Shown in pieces: positions 22,400 through 34,900 of a stretch of 64,000 nt of DNA. A program made the translations under genes and the position numbers. Source of the stretch: Rhynchosporium graminicola (taxonomy: Eukaryota > Ascomycota > Leotiomycetes > Helotiales > Ploettnerulaceae); NCBI GenBank assembly GCA_900074885.1, contig FJUW01000011.1:1-64000 (forward strand), written 5' to 3'. Every line of letters begins with the position of its first letter. Within the stretch, counting starts at the first letter, position 1. The notes beneath the pieces were generated by a model, which ran no database searches, had not been told where the DNA came from, and worked only from the letters and a program-made list of their open reading frames with translations.

Positions 22400-25300
22400 A
22401 CTCCTTATACGTCTCGAATAGGATTAGATCCGGTTATTTATTATTAATCTCCTGCCTTATTAAGAGATTATTATTAGTAAGTCGTAGTAGATTCGTATAG
22501 AATACTAAGTAAATATTCCCGGGGATTCCGGATAATCGTATAGATAATAGCGAAAGTACTTCTTCTATTATATATTTAGTATATTTAATATTTAAGCTCC
22601 TCTTCGGACGGTCCGTTTAGTAGTTATATAAGTCTAGCTATATCTTATTACTTTTCTGATAGATTAGTACTAGAGTCTTAGTTTTATTAGTATTATCCTT
22701 CTATTTCTATATAGCTTTAGCTATATTTACTTAGTATAACTTAGTAATATTCTTTATCTTCGTAATAAAAGCTCTAGCTCTCTCGCTCGACTTAAGTTTA
22801 GTATTTTCCTCGGTCTCCAGTTCTAATAATATAGGAAATAGCGCTTTATAACTATATATTACGAAGAATAGACTTATTCCGAGTCCCGCTTAATATCGGC
22901 TATTTAACGCGAGTTATACTATAGGAAGCTACTTCTTCTAGTCTGATTACTCTTAGTTAATAAAATTTCGTAAATAAGCTTATATCTCTTAATTCGGTTT
23001 CTCTAAGCTTCTATCTATTTATAAGTAATATACGGACCTTAATCTCTAGTATACGCTTAAAAGTCGATAAAACGTCTTCTAGAATATACTTATCTAATTC
23101 GTTCCTCTATCGCTTATAATAGCTCTCGGTATACTATAGTAATATACTTAGTAGTTTATAAACCTCTTCGTATACTCCTCTGCTTTTATATTAAGTATCG
23201 CTTCTAATACGATAGACTTACTTAATCTATTCTTTATTACCTAAAGGTATTAATTCCCTTAAGAGTTTAGTAAATTAGTTATAAAATCTATTAAGATCTC
23301 TTAGAAGAATTAGTCGAGTACTAGTAGTAGTCGAAGGAGTCTGTATTTATATTCCCTTTATACTTTATTTCTTCTATAGTAGTTATAGTTCCTTAAGAAT
23401 TATACTTCGATTATAAAGGCTAATAGAATTGCTTTCTTAGTATAAAAGCGATACAGTCCCTACTAGAATACTTATATACTAGTATATTATAAACGGACTA
23501 GATTAACCTTATTCTTAATATATTATCTCTTACTATATTTTCTATAGAGTCCGTAGAATATATAGTTCCTAGTACTTATAATTTACTCTAATAATATAGT
23601 CTTCCTTTCGTATCGATACTATAGTCTCTTACTTGCACTTTGAGCTTAGTTTCGCTAAGTAAAGACCGGGCTCCGCTCTGAACGATATAAAGTATAGTTT
23701 TATACGTTATATCGTTTTCGACTGCTTTTTCTTAGTATTTATTTAGTTATTTATCTTAGAAAGATCCCTCAGAGTCCGACTAATCGATAAGAGGGATCGT
23801 ATCGGATTATATTACTAGAGTATCTAATATCGTAATAATTAAAGCTATTATCGTATTAAATTATATCGCTAGGAAGTCTAATATTATAATAGTAATTACT
23901 ACCTCTACTAACTCCTTATTAAGTACTAGCTAGTCTTTTACAAAATCCGGTTCGAGAAATCTGCGGAATTGAGACTCTCTATTGTCTTCACTTAGTATAT
24001 CCTGCTCTCTTCGCGATAAAGCGTTCGAAATAATCGTTTCGCTCTCCGGTCGAAATACTAAGGAGAACTAGAATATCATTAAAGTCTTATACTAATATAT
24101 TTATTATTCTAATAACTATTTCTTTATTATAAAATATTTCAAGTTCTTATAATCTATCTAAATTATAAAAGAGTATACTAACTCTAGTTCGGGGGCTTAG
24201 AACTTTAAGCTAGATATTACTATAAGTATTTCTTTATCGTAGATATTATAGTTAATTTCGGCCTTATTTAGCTTTCGCGAGAAAAACCTAATAGAGCGAA
24301 GGATTCTATTTTTTTCTTATAGGAATACGCTTTCTAATATAAACTTATTATAATTAGTTTCTAAGAATATAAGCGCTTCCGAGTCCTATTATACTATTAT
24401 AAGCGCTTTTATGAATTTCGTTTTTAAAGTTTCGAACGCTTTCTTTTCTTATTTTCCTTAGGAGAATAGCGTTCCTTTACTAATAAGTATAGTTAGAAGC
24501 TTAGCTATCTTTAAGTAGTTCGGTATAAACTTCTTATAAAAGTTAGCGAACTTATTAAATCGTCTAACCTCTTTCGTTATTATAAGTAATTTCTAGTTTT
24601 TAATTACTTTTACTTTTTCTAGATTAAGTTTTATTTCTTTTTTATTAATATATATAATAAATCTCAAGTATTTAATTATCTTCTTAGCGAACTCGCTCTT
24701 TCTGATATCGAGGAATAAGCTTTTATCTTAAAGCTTTTAGAGTATAGTTCGTACCTTTATTATATAATTATCTCTCGATCTATTAGAAAATATAATAATA
24801 TCGTTTATATACGCAGGTATATATTCGCCGAGTTCTTTCTATGGTAAACTATTAATATATTACTAGAAAGTAGCCGGTGCTCTTAATAAACCGAACAAAT
24901 AAATAAGCTACTTAAATAGACTAAAGCGAGTATAGAATACTATTTTATATTCGTAGCCTTTAGCTATTCGAATCTTATAGAAAGCTGAAATAATATCTAC
25001 TTTAGTTAATTACTTAGATCTCGTGAGAAAACGAAAGGTCTCTGGTATAAGTAATAAAAGGTACTAATCTAGCGTTATAATTACGTTCAATACTTAGTAA
25101 TTATAATAGAAATATAAGCTTCCCTCGGGTTTCCTTATAAAAAGGATAAGTACTGAAGCTTCTAATATACTTTCTCGAATATATCCTTTTTCTAATAAGT
25201 TATTTAGTAATTTCCTTAGTACTAGGAGTTCGTCCTTCGATATACTATATAATAGCCCTTATAGTAGCACTAGCCGGGATCCGTTAGGTTACTTATAGAT

Positions 25301-25680
25301 CCTAATCTAGTAGTTAATTCTTAAGCGATAAAGTACTAACTTATTTATCTCCTGTTAGGAAAATAGTAAAGCTATATCTTTAAGCTCCGATAGAAGAAGC
25401 TTTTTAAGTTCCTTCATTATTAACTCTGCCTTCTTCGATATCGCCTTTTTAATATTATCTAGCGATACTATAGCTACTATTATTAATATGCCGGAGTCTG
25501 ATATATATAAGGGCTACGAGTCTTCGCGATTCCTATAGTTACGCCCCTCTGATATCTTTTATCGTACTATATTATAATAGAACTGATACTTCTCTAGCGT
25601 AATCTATACTTTATTATTCGCTTTCTAAGGATTTCCTAGTATAATTAGGAAAGATAAGTTAGCGATAATATAAGCGTAAA
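22400..25680 (-). pseudogene. gypsy pol of family C, truncated and RIP-inactivated
   Basis: The minus strand shows a reverse-transcriptase core near 24789-24830, read as GEYIPAYINDIIIFSN, where the family has Y-x-D-D. Integrase lies to its left (about 22700-23700), by order. Stops are frequent. The frame is lost at 25680, where B1 begins, before the RT N-terminus, protease and gag. The leftmost extent of pol is not clear. Confidence 0.6.
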
Positions 25681-26046
25681 TATAATATTCCTGGTTCTGA
25701 CTAGTACGCGGGGTACAGGCTCGTCGGTTAGTATTAGCTATAAAGTAAAGTAATAAGAAGTTCGGTTCTTAATTGGAATTAAGACGTTATAAGCAGGTGT
25801 TAATTACTATATGAATATGAGCACGAAGCTCTTATCTAATAGTAGAAGTGCTAGTCTTATATAGAACCTTCGTTCCCTTATGCTAGCTATATAAGACTAT
25901 CTTACAGAGCGTGCAAGCTCTTGCGACCTATCTAGTAGTCTAGTATATCACGTGATCCTGGATCACTTATAGCTAGTGGGGTAGTACTATTAGTATTCTG
26001 GTGCTAGGATAGTTCTAGTGCTAAGAACTTATACTAGTTCGTAATA
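25681..26046 (-). repeat. B1 left (3') LTR, 366 bp, with internal deletion
   Basis: Starts TATAATATTCC and ends GTTCGTAATA, followed by CTATCCCCTTTC (minus-strand polypurine tract, 26047-26058). Compared with the 457-bp B2 LTRs it lacks about 90 bp after the block ending GGATCACTTATAGCTA. Confidence 0.85.
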
Positions 26047-26135
26047 CTATCCCCTTTCTATCTTAGCGTGTCCCTACGCTTAAGTATACTTAAGGAAATA
26101 TCGACGACTACTTATAGCTATCTTCCTCTTTTATT

Positions 26136-26687
26136 ATGCCCCCCGAACGCTTAACGAAACGAGTCGATTATATTACGCTCGGAAGATAAATAAAACTAAG
26201 TAATAGAATTATAGTATTATATACTAGATATGAAAGGGCGGAATATAAAGAGTATATATCGCCTTACGATCTTAAACTAACTAGATATAGTTATTACGCT
26301 TAACTAAATAAATCCTACGATATTCGTATAAGGAACCGGATACTTATAGCTTCCGAATAGGAAAGTCTAGATTCTTATATTAAAAAATTAGAGGATAAGG
26401 AAGACTTAGCTATAGCTAAATTCTATATACGAATTATAAAGTTAAAGAAATAGAAACGTTTCTTATATGAAAAGTAGTAAAAGATAATTATTATTAGTCT
26501 AAATTCGATAGCTAAGCTCGATACTCTTAAAGCTTTAGAGAAAGAAGAAAAAGAGAAATAGGAAAGAGAGAGAGCGCTTAAAGATACTAAGCTAGCGGGC
26601 GCAGAACTCTCTAGTTCTAATATCCCTATTAACCCCTCGTTCGATCTGATAGTCGACCTTCCTTTCGACCCTGCAGACTTACTCTAA
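26136..26687 (+). pseudogene. Extra plus-strand frame of family B, copy in B1
   Basis: A 183-codon frame starts at ATG 26136 (MPPERLTKRVDYITLGR) and ends at TAA 26685-26687. It holds about seven TAA/TAG codons, all consistent with former Gln codons. The middle is charged and probably helical (LEDKEDLAIAKF, then ALEKEEKEK), the end acidic (IVDLPFDPADLL). It is antisense to gag-pol, sits between the pol end and the 3' LTR, and converges on pol with almost no gap. B2 has a homologous but diverged and shorter frame. No domain is recognised; a coiled coil is likely from composition. Confidence 0.55.
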
Positions 26688-26689
26688 GT

Positions 26690-29600
26690 AGATTTAGGTT
26701 TTATTAATAGAATTTAGCTAATAATACTAAGTAGTAAAAGCTTAACTTAAGTTCCTATATATTTTCCGAATATAAGTAGTTCTTCTACTTTATTAAGTAT
26801 CTAATAATACTTTATTTATACTAATAGTCTAGTAGCTCCTCTATATTATATTCTACGAGTAGGTTAACTAGTTTAGCGTATATCTTCGGAGCTAATAGTA
26901 TTTCCGGTAGTACTTTTTCTAATAAGAATATATAGAATATTAGGAATATCTTCTTTATTATAGCTAGTAGCTAGAGTTTATAATTTAAAGGTCCTTTATT
27001 ATATTTAATTTTAAATAGTTTAAGTTTCTTATAGTCTAGCTTATTACTTAGTCTTTATATATTAATATTTTTCCGTAGAAAGTAAACCTTATTCCTTTCT
27101 TATAGCGTTAGCTCTTAACTATAGTTCTTATTATAATAGTACGTATTCTTCTCTACTATAAACTAGAGTTCCTCTGCGAGTTCCTTATAGAGGTCTTAGA
27201 TATTCCGGACCTAGATATAAGCTATATTATTATCCTTAATAGTAATATTAAGCTCTCTATAAGCAATAGGTTTATAACTATATTTCGCGAAGAATAATAT
27301 AACTTTTATTATTTCTATAGTCGAGCTATTATATATAAACTCTACTAATAGTATTAGTTCTACTTAATTATTTTATTAATAGTTAATATAATAGCATAAG
27401 TATACTTCAACTACTTAGTTTATTCTTTTATTTCCTCTATTAGTCTAAGGATAGAAAGCTATTAATAGTTTCTATTTAGTCCCTAGGAACCTTATTAAAG
27501 TATTCTAGAACTTTAATATAAATAACTTATCTCGATCTAATACGATTTCTTCTAGTACTCTATACTTAGAGATTACTTCCTTAAGGTATACTTATACTAA
27601 GTGTTTAGTTATAAGAGTAGATAAGACTAGTACTAAGATTATATACTTAATAAGTCTTTCTATAATAATAAGTATTATATTATAGCTAACTTCTGTAACT
27701 AGGTCCTTCGATAGTAGTAATAGCCCTATAAAGTCCTATAATATTGATTTCTAAGATATTAGTAGTATTAGTACTATAATTATCTACTTATAAAGTAAAT
27801 ATTAGGAAGACTTATTCCTAATATAAGTATTATAGTTAGCTAGTACTTCTTTAACTACTCAGCGGAGTCCTTCCGACTAGTAGTTCCTAGAAATCCTCAG
27901 ATATATTCTTTATATCCCTTAGTATCTATATATAGGAAGCTCGTATTATTCTTTAATATATACTTCTATTAAGCTTAGCGGAAGCTAAACTTTCCTATTA
28001 ACTTATATAATACTATTCTTAATTATATTTCTTATAATAAGTTCCTTAGTCTTATCTAGGGATATTCTATTCTTCTTCTAGGCTTCTTTTAAGGTATTAT
28101 ACTAAGGTCTCTTAATTTCTTACTTAATCGTAGTAGCTTCTCTAATATTAGTAACTATATCTCTATTATCTAGCTATCTAAGTAAGGCAGTCTTATTATA
28201 GATCTTATTATTCTTATAACTTAGTAATCTACTTAGAGTATCTACTTATATATTATCTTTTCCTTATATATACTTAATAACTAGGTTAAAAGAGGCGAGT
28301 TCCTCTGATTATCGAGCTAATTAATGATTATCTAAGACCTTAGTAGTTATAAAAGTTCGAAGATTCATATAGTTAGTATAGATAATAACTAGGAACTTAG
28401 CTTCTTATAAGTATATTTTCTAGTATTTAAGTACTTTAATGATTATTATAAGTTCTTTCTTATAGATATTATAATTCTATTTAGCTAGAGATATTTTCTC
28501 TGAAAAGTAAGTAACTAGATATAGTTATCTTTTGTTATCTCGCTGCAGGTATATTACACTAGTATAAGTATCTAAGGCGTCTATTTCTATTATACTTTCT
28601 TTTTCTTTATTAAAACTATATAAGATTAGTTCCTTTATAAATTCTTTCTTAATTCTCTAAAAAGCTTTCTTATACTAGCTAGTCTAAGTAAAAGGAATAA
28701 TTTTCCGAGCTAAACTTATAAGTAGTTTAGTAATTTTAAAGTAGTTCCTAATAAATTATCTATAAAAGTTAGCGAAACTTAACTATAATATATATCCTTA
28801 ATATTCTTTAGCGATTTCTATTCCTTTATAGCTCTGATTTTCTCCGGGTAGATACTTATCTTCCCTAAGCGAATAATATACCTTAGAAAAGTAACTTACT
28901 TAATTAAGAATTCGTATTTCGATATCTTTAATCTGGAATCTATCTTATATAATACTTCTATAACTTAAGTAATATAGTCCTAGTATACCTCGATAGTCTC
29001 CGAGTATACTAGGATATTATCTAAGTAATATATAATGAATTTCCTAATAAAATCCTTAAGAATATTATTATTCTGCTTTTAATATATAATAAGAATATTA
29101 GTTAAGCCGAATAGTATTACTATATATTCCTATAGCCTTAAGGGTAATACTAAAGTAGTCTTCCACTTATATCCCTTCTTAATTCAGATTAAATTAAACG
29201 TATTCTATTAGTCTAATTTAGTATATATCTCTACTTTAGCTAGCTTATCCCGCAGGTACTAAGTATTTAGTAAAAAGTATATATCTCTTATAATCTTATT
29301 ATTAATTATCTAAAAGTCTCTATAAGGTCTCCCTTTAGGATCTCCTGCTTTCTTAACTACTAGTATATTAATAGCGTATAATAACTTAGATTTCCGAATC
29401 TATCTTTTCTTTATACTTAACTCCTAATACTCCTTAAGCGTTCTTCTAGTATTATAGTTATAATAGCGAAGTTTCTTTATAATAAATATAAATCTATTCT
29501 TAAAGTTTATCTTATAATCTTAGGGTTTATACTTAAATAGAGCCCTTATATCCTGCGGATCCTCGAATAATTTCGAGAACTTCTTATATAGTTCGAGTAG

Positions 29601-31736
29601 TTACTTCTAAATATTATCCATCTAACTAGAATAATTCCTAGGTTTTATCTAACTAAGAACTTAACTTAACTAGCTAGAGTCTATTAGCGTTATTATTAAG
29701 GAGGCGACACTAGCTTCTCTTTTACTAGCTACTTAATTATATTTATATTTATAGTTATTAAATATAACTTTCTTAGTTATCTAGTTTATATTAAGATTAT
29801 AGTTATATAACTATAATGTTTCTAATACGATATCGTATTATCTAGTAAGTATAATATCGAAGTAAAGCGTTTCTTCGTTTCTATTAATAACTATCTTTAT
29901 TCCTCTTATTATTCTATAGACTTATCTATTTGATTTAGTACTCTTTTCATTTAATAAAATAAAGTAATATAGTTTCGAGTTAATAATAGTTAGAATATTC
30001 TATTTCTCGATAAAGGCTAAGTTTATGAAGCGTCTTATAGCTCCTGAATCGATAGGTACTTTTATCTTAATGTTATCTATTATAAGTAATAAGATTAACT
30101 AATCGAACTCTTTAGTAGTAGTAAGCTCTAAGTATAATAGTTTAGTTATAGAGTAGTTATATACTTCTTTAATAATTCTTCTTATTAATTCGTCTAACTA
30201 AGTCCTAAGGCCGGGTTCGTAGGTAGTTAGAGTATAAAGTATATAGTAATAGAGATTAGCTTATCCTTAGATAAGGTCTAGTATTATTTTCTAGTAGATA
30301 GCAGGTTCCGATAGATACTATCTTCGTTACTAATAGCGTTCCTTTTCTATTTCCTTAATAATAGCTTAAGTATCTTTAATTCGAAGGAACTAATCTAATT
30401 ATTCGAATTCCTTTAGTTTAAGTTCTCCTTCGAGATTAGCTACGTAATAATCTAGTTATTCCTTAATATCCTTAGTATTAACTTAGAATATAATAATAGT
30501 AATATTGCAATAAGCTATAATATAATCTATACTCTAGTTAGATATATAATAAGTTTAGTAATATTCTATAAAATTAGACTTTATTTTATTAAAGATTTAT
30601 ATTCTTCTTCTATTATTATAATTTCGAAGATTCTAGTTTTCGTTATTATATAGAGATTATTATATAAATAGTTTCTTTTATTTATAATACTCTAGCTTTC
30701 TTAGTCTTTATCTAGTAGTTTAATTAAGTTCTCTTCGAATTCTTCGCTAGATTTATAAGCTATAAAGTCCTGCGAACTCTATTCTGCGCTAGAAGCTTCT
30801 TAGTAATTTAGTTTTCTTTCTACTAGTCCGAATTCCCTCTTAGGTTTATTTTAAGGTTTCTCTTTCTATTTCTTCTTCTAAGAATAATTCTAAGCGAGGT
30901 ATCTTAGCTTACTATACGTATAATATAAGCTCTTCTCTTAATATTTATCTTTCTTAGCTTAGCTCTTAGATCCTCTTTCTACTCTATCTTTTTCTATTAG
31001 ATTATAGTAATTATATTTATTATTCAGATAAGATTAGAAATATCCTTAATATTTACTAAGTTACTATAGAAATTAGGGTTTTCGGAAGTAAGTAAGTATA
31101 AAATATCCTCCTTTCTTCTTCACTTATTCCTAGATTTATTTATTAATAGTAATAGATAATTCAATTAAGTCCTCTAAGTTATCTAGTTTATTAGTCCTAG
31201 AGAGGTTATTCTTAATATAGTTCTTAAGGCCTTAGTAGTATTAGGCTCTTAATCTACTATCTATTTAGTCTAGCTATATAAAGTAGCAATAGAACTTAGT
31301 AGTATATTTATAAATAGATCCTCGCTATCGAATTCCGAGTAAGTGCTTCTTAGCTTATTCTTTCTTATTAGAGTCTCTAAAGACTCTTTTAATAGTAGTA
31401 ATAAAGCCTGCGATAGTTCGAAAGATAACTCGACTTTTTTCGATTATAATAATAGAATAAGCCTTAGTTAAGTATTAATTAACTAAGTAATTACTTAAGG
31501 CTAGTTCGATCTAGTAAGCTGCGATATTATAGAGGAACGAAGTAATCTATAAGACTTTAAGAGAGTCCGCTTCGAACTTATCTCTATTAAAAGCGAGGTA
31601 TATTTAGTACTAAAGGATAAATTATCCTAAGTTATTATAGTTTCTATAATAAGTATTAAGTAAGTTAACTTAGAGTAAAGTAACTTTATTAGTCTTCTCT
31701 ATCTTACTAACTTGGGATCCTTCTCTCATAACTAAT
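26690..31736 (-). pseudogene. gypsy gag-pol of B1, RIP-inactivated
   Basis: The RT core reads YYLDNILVYSETIE on the minus strand near 28990-29035, against Y-L-D-D in functional relatives. RIP stops occur throughout. Gag lies to the right, about 30600-31700, with Lys/Arg-rich stretches. Element D inserted at 31736, close to the gag start or 5' leader, and a last 57 bp of B1 internal sequence follows at 37408-37464. No chromodomain was identified here, but I did not scan it exhaustively. Confidence 0.72.
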
Positions 31737-31904
31737 TATAAGGGGCGAGCCCTAGGATTAAGCACCGGCGTCGCCGGTGCTTACTAAGCCTGGCGGCACC
31801 CGTATATTTTCCTTCGGAGCTAGACTAGAACCTGACTCTCTTCTATATCGAACTTCTTAAATATTATACTTAAATATCTATATACGTATTACTCTCTTAT
31901 AATA
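31737..31904 (+). repeat. D 5' LTR, 168 bp, with GC-rich hairpin
   Basis: Starts TATAAGGGGCGAG and ends TCTTATAATA. Bases 31762-31780 form a perfect inverted repeat with 9-base arms around one T (GCACCGGCG / CGCCGGTGC). In the right LTR the same place is decayed by transitions. Confidence 0.88.
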
Positions 31905-31999
31905 TTAAGTTCGATCGCTATAAGCTTACTTATTCTCGTATCCTTTATACTAGATACTAAGATAAACTTATTATAAAGTAGAAGCTCTTAATAAGAGAA

Positions 32000-34900
32000 C
32001 TCTAATAACGAACTATAGCGCGTTATATAAGAGATATATAAGCGCTAGCTTCTAATAGAAACCGAGCTAGTAAATACGTATACTGCTTTAGAAGTATTAG
32101 AGGCCGAAAGATACTAATAAGCGCCTAGATCTAATAATACTAGAGATCCGGTATCTTCGAGTGCCTTAATAAAAACCCTTATCGAGTCTCTTATAGCTTC
32201 TTAATTAAGTCCTAATAGATAAGCGTTAAGCTTCAGCAGATAGAAACTACTTACTTAAGATAAGCGCGCGGATACCTTTCGAGATTACCTCTTAAGATTA
32301 AGAAATTCATATTATATACGCTCTACTTAAAAGCTATCTCTCTCCGCTAACTATTACTAGGATATTATTTATAATACTCTCCTACTATATAAATAAGCGC
32401 GTATATAATACTTCTAGGAGAAGAGAAGCCTTATAAATAATAAGGATCTTATAGCGTTCCTCGCGTAGCTTAATAAGATATTCGCGGATAGTAATAAGTA
32501 AGTAAAAGCTCTCGAATAACTTATAAATATAAGATACTCTTTAAAGTAGCTTTAGTATAAGTACTAGCTAGAATTCGACGAACTCCTGCTAAGCGCTAGC
32601 GGAGATAGCTAAGAAAATAATACGAAGATAAGTTATCTTTAGAATACGTTTTCAAATCTTATCCGAATATATATAGCTTCTATAGCTAAGACCTCGGATT
32701 ATTATAGATTCGCTAAAGAGATAGAGCGAGTTATAACTAACTTCGAAGAGATAGATTAGTTTAAATTAGCTAATAAGAAGTAGAATAATAAGAATAAGAA
32801 CTCTAAGATAAGTATAGTAGATTATTTATATTCCTAGAAAGCTCCTATAAGAGCTAGAGTTAATACTGAAGAGGATATAATAATATTACTAGCGCGTATA
32901 ATAAGTAACTAAAGGAAAATTAGCGATAGCTATAAGAATTCCGATAGTAAATAAAAGGCTAAATAGAAAGATATAGCTAAATAAGAGAGATACTACGAGA
33001 AAAAGCACTATTTCTAATATAGAGCCTCTAAGTACTATATCTGTAATTACTTATATACTCTAGTAATATAACTTATTACGATTAACGTAATAGAAATAAG
33101 ACTATTATTAGAGTATAATAACGATATATTAGACTTTACTCTTTCGGAGTTAGGGAAAGACTAACTCTTACTTAAAGTTAGAAGCTAAGAGTAGATAAAG
33201 TATTAGTAAGAGGATAAAGTAAATTCAAAGATCTTATAAATAGATACTTTATATATATAAATATAATCCTTTGAGAAATATTCGGAATATTTACTCTTAT
33301 TAATAAAGGATACTAATATTATACTATAATAAATAAAGACCTTATAGAAAGTCTTAGTCTTATATATATAAGCTATAGAACTCGCTAGATAAAAAGCGCT
33401 TCAAAAGCTATATAGAACTTAAAGACTAAAGGAATAATCGAGTTTCGCATAAAAATCATAAGGTTTAATTAAAGAGTCTATATATATATAGTACTAAAAC
33501 TAGCTTTTCTATTAATCCTAGGGAATCCGTGGAAAGCGTAAAATAAGATCAGAACGACACTCGAAAGGTAATAATATTATTACAGCTTAGTAAGAAAGTA
33601 AGTAATAGAAGGGTATAACTACTACTTATATACAAATAATAGTAATTATACTTTAGTATCCGCTATAATATTAAAGGATATAAAAATAGCTCTTTAGGAT
33701 AAGAAAGAGCTAACTTTAAACTAACTTGGAAGTATTCTCTCTTCGGAGATTCATAATATAGCTTTACTCTTTTCTAAGCGAGAAGCAGAAAAACTAGCCT
33801 CCTATAAACTAGGTATTAACTATCGAATCGATATCTGCGAAGAACTAAACAGGTCCTCTACTGCTTTACTATAGGGTCTGCTATATAATATATCGAAAGA
33901 CGAATTACTAGCGCTAAGAAAGTTATTAAATAGCTTCTTAGAAAAAAGATATATATAGCTTAGTACTTCAGAAGTAATAGCTTCTATTCTTTTTATATAG
34001 AAATTCGAAGGAAGTCTAAAGTTCTGCTATAACTATCGAGCGCTAAACGCTATTACGAAGCTAGACTAATACTCTTTATTATTAATACTAAAGATCTTAC
34101 GAAACCTTACGGGTTCTAAGTAGCTTACGAAAGTAGATATAGTTTCTACTTTTTATTAAATATATATAATATTAGGTTATAAGTATAAAACTGCTTTCTA
34201 TATAAGATTCGAGTCTTTTAAATAGCTAATATATCTGTTTAGATTATTAGGAGCTCTAGCGAGTTTCTAGTAGTATATTAATAGTTTATTAAGAGAATAA
34301 TTAAACGACTTTACTTCTACTTATATAAATAATATAATAATCTACTCGAATAGCTCTAGAGAAGACCACTTCGAAAAGGTTCGAACTATTCTCTGTAAGC
34401 TTTAGAATAGTAGATTATACTTAGATCCTAGGAAGAGCGAGTTCGCTCCTAAGAAGGTTAAATACTTAGGATTTATTATATATACTAATAGAAAAAGTAT
34501 AAGTCCTAATCTAGAGAAAATAATAGTAATCAAGAAATAAGTATAACTTAAAACTTAGAAAAAGATATAATACTTCTTAGGATTTATAAACTTCTATCAG
34601 ATATTTATAATAAACTACTTAAAGCTAGTTACGCTTTTAATAGTACTAATAAGGAAAAGTCGCTTATTCTCCTAAGGAAAACTAAAGGAGAAAGTATTTA
34701 AGGCTCTAATAGAGAAGTTTAGTAAAGCTATAATATTAATCTACTAAAACTTAATACTTAAGATATTCTTGAAGACTAATTATAATAGATTCGCGTTTAG
34801 AGGCGCTCTTCTTTAAGAAAATAATAGAGTCTAATAACTAGTAAGCTTCTTCGCTTAAAAGCTAAATAAAGCGGAAATTAATTATAATATCTATAATAAG

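Larger units (their letters stand above)
20637..25680 (-). mobile_element. Family C Ty3/gypsy element, 5' part missing
   Basis: A minus-strand gypsy element with its 3' LTR on the left (20637-20820), followed by a pyrimidine block (TTACTCCCCTCCTCC), a tandem repeat and pol. It is cut at 25680 by the left LTR of B1. Neither the rest of pol, nor gag, nor the 5' LTR appears after B1. No second copy exists in the window. Confidence 0.65.
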
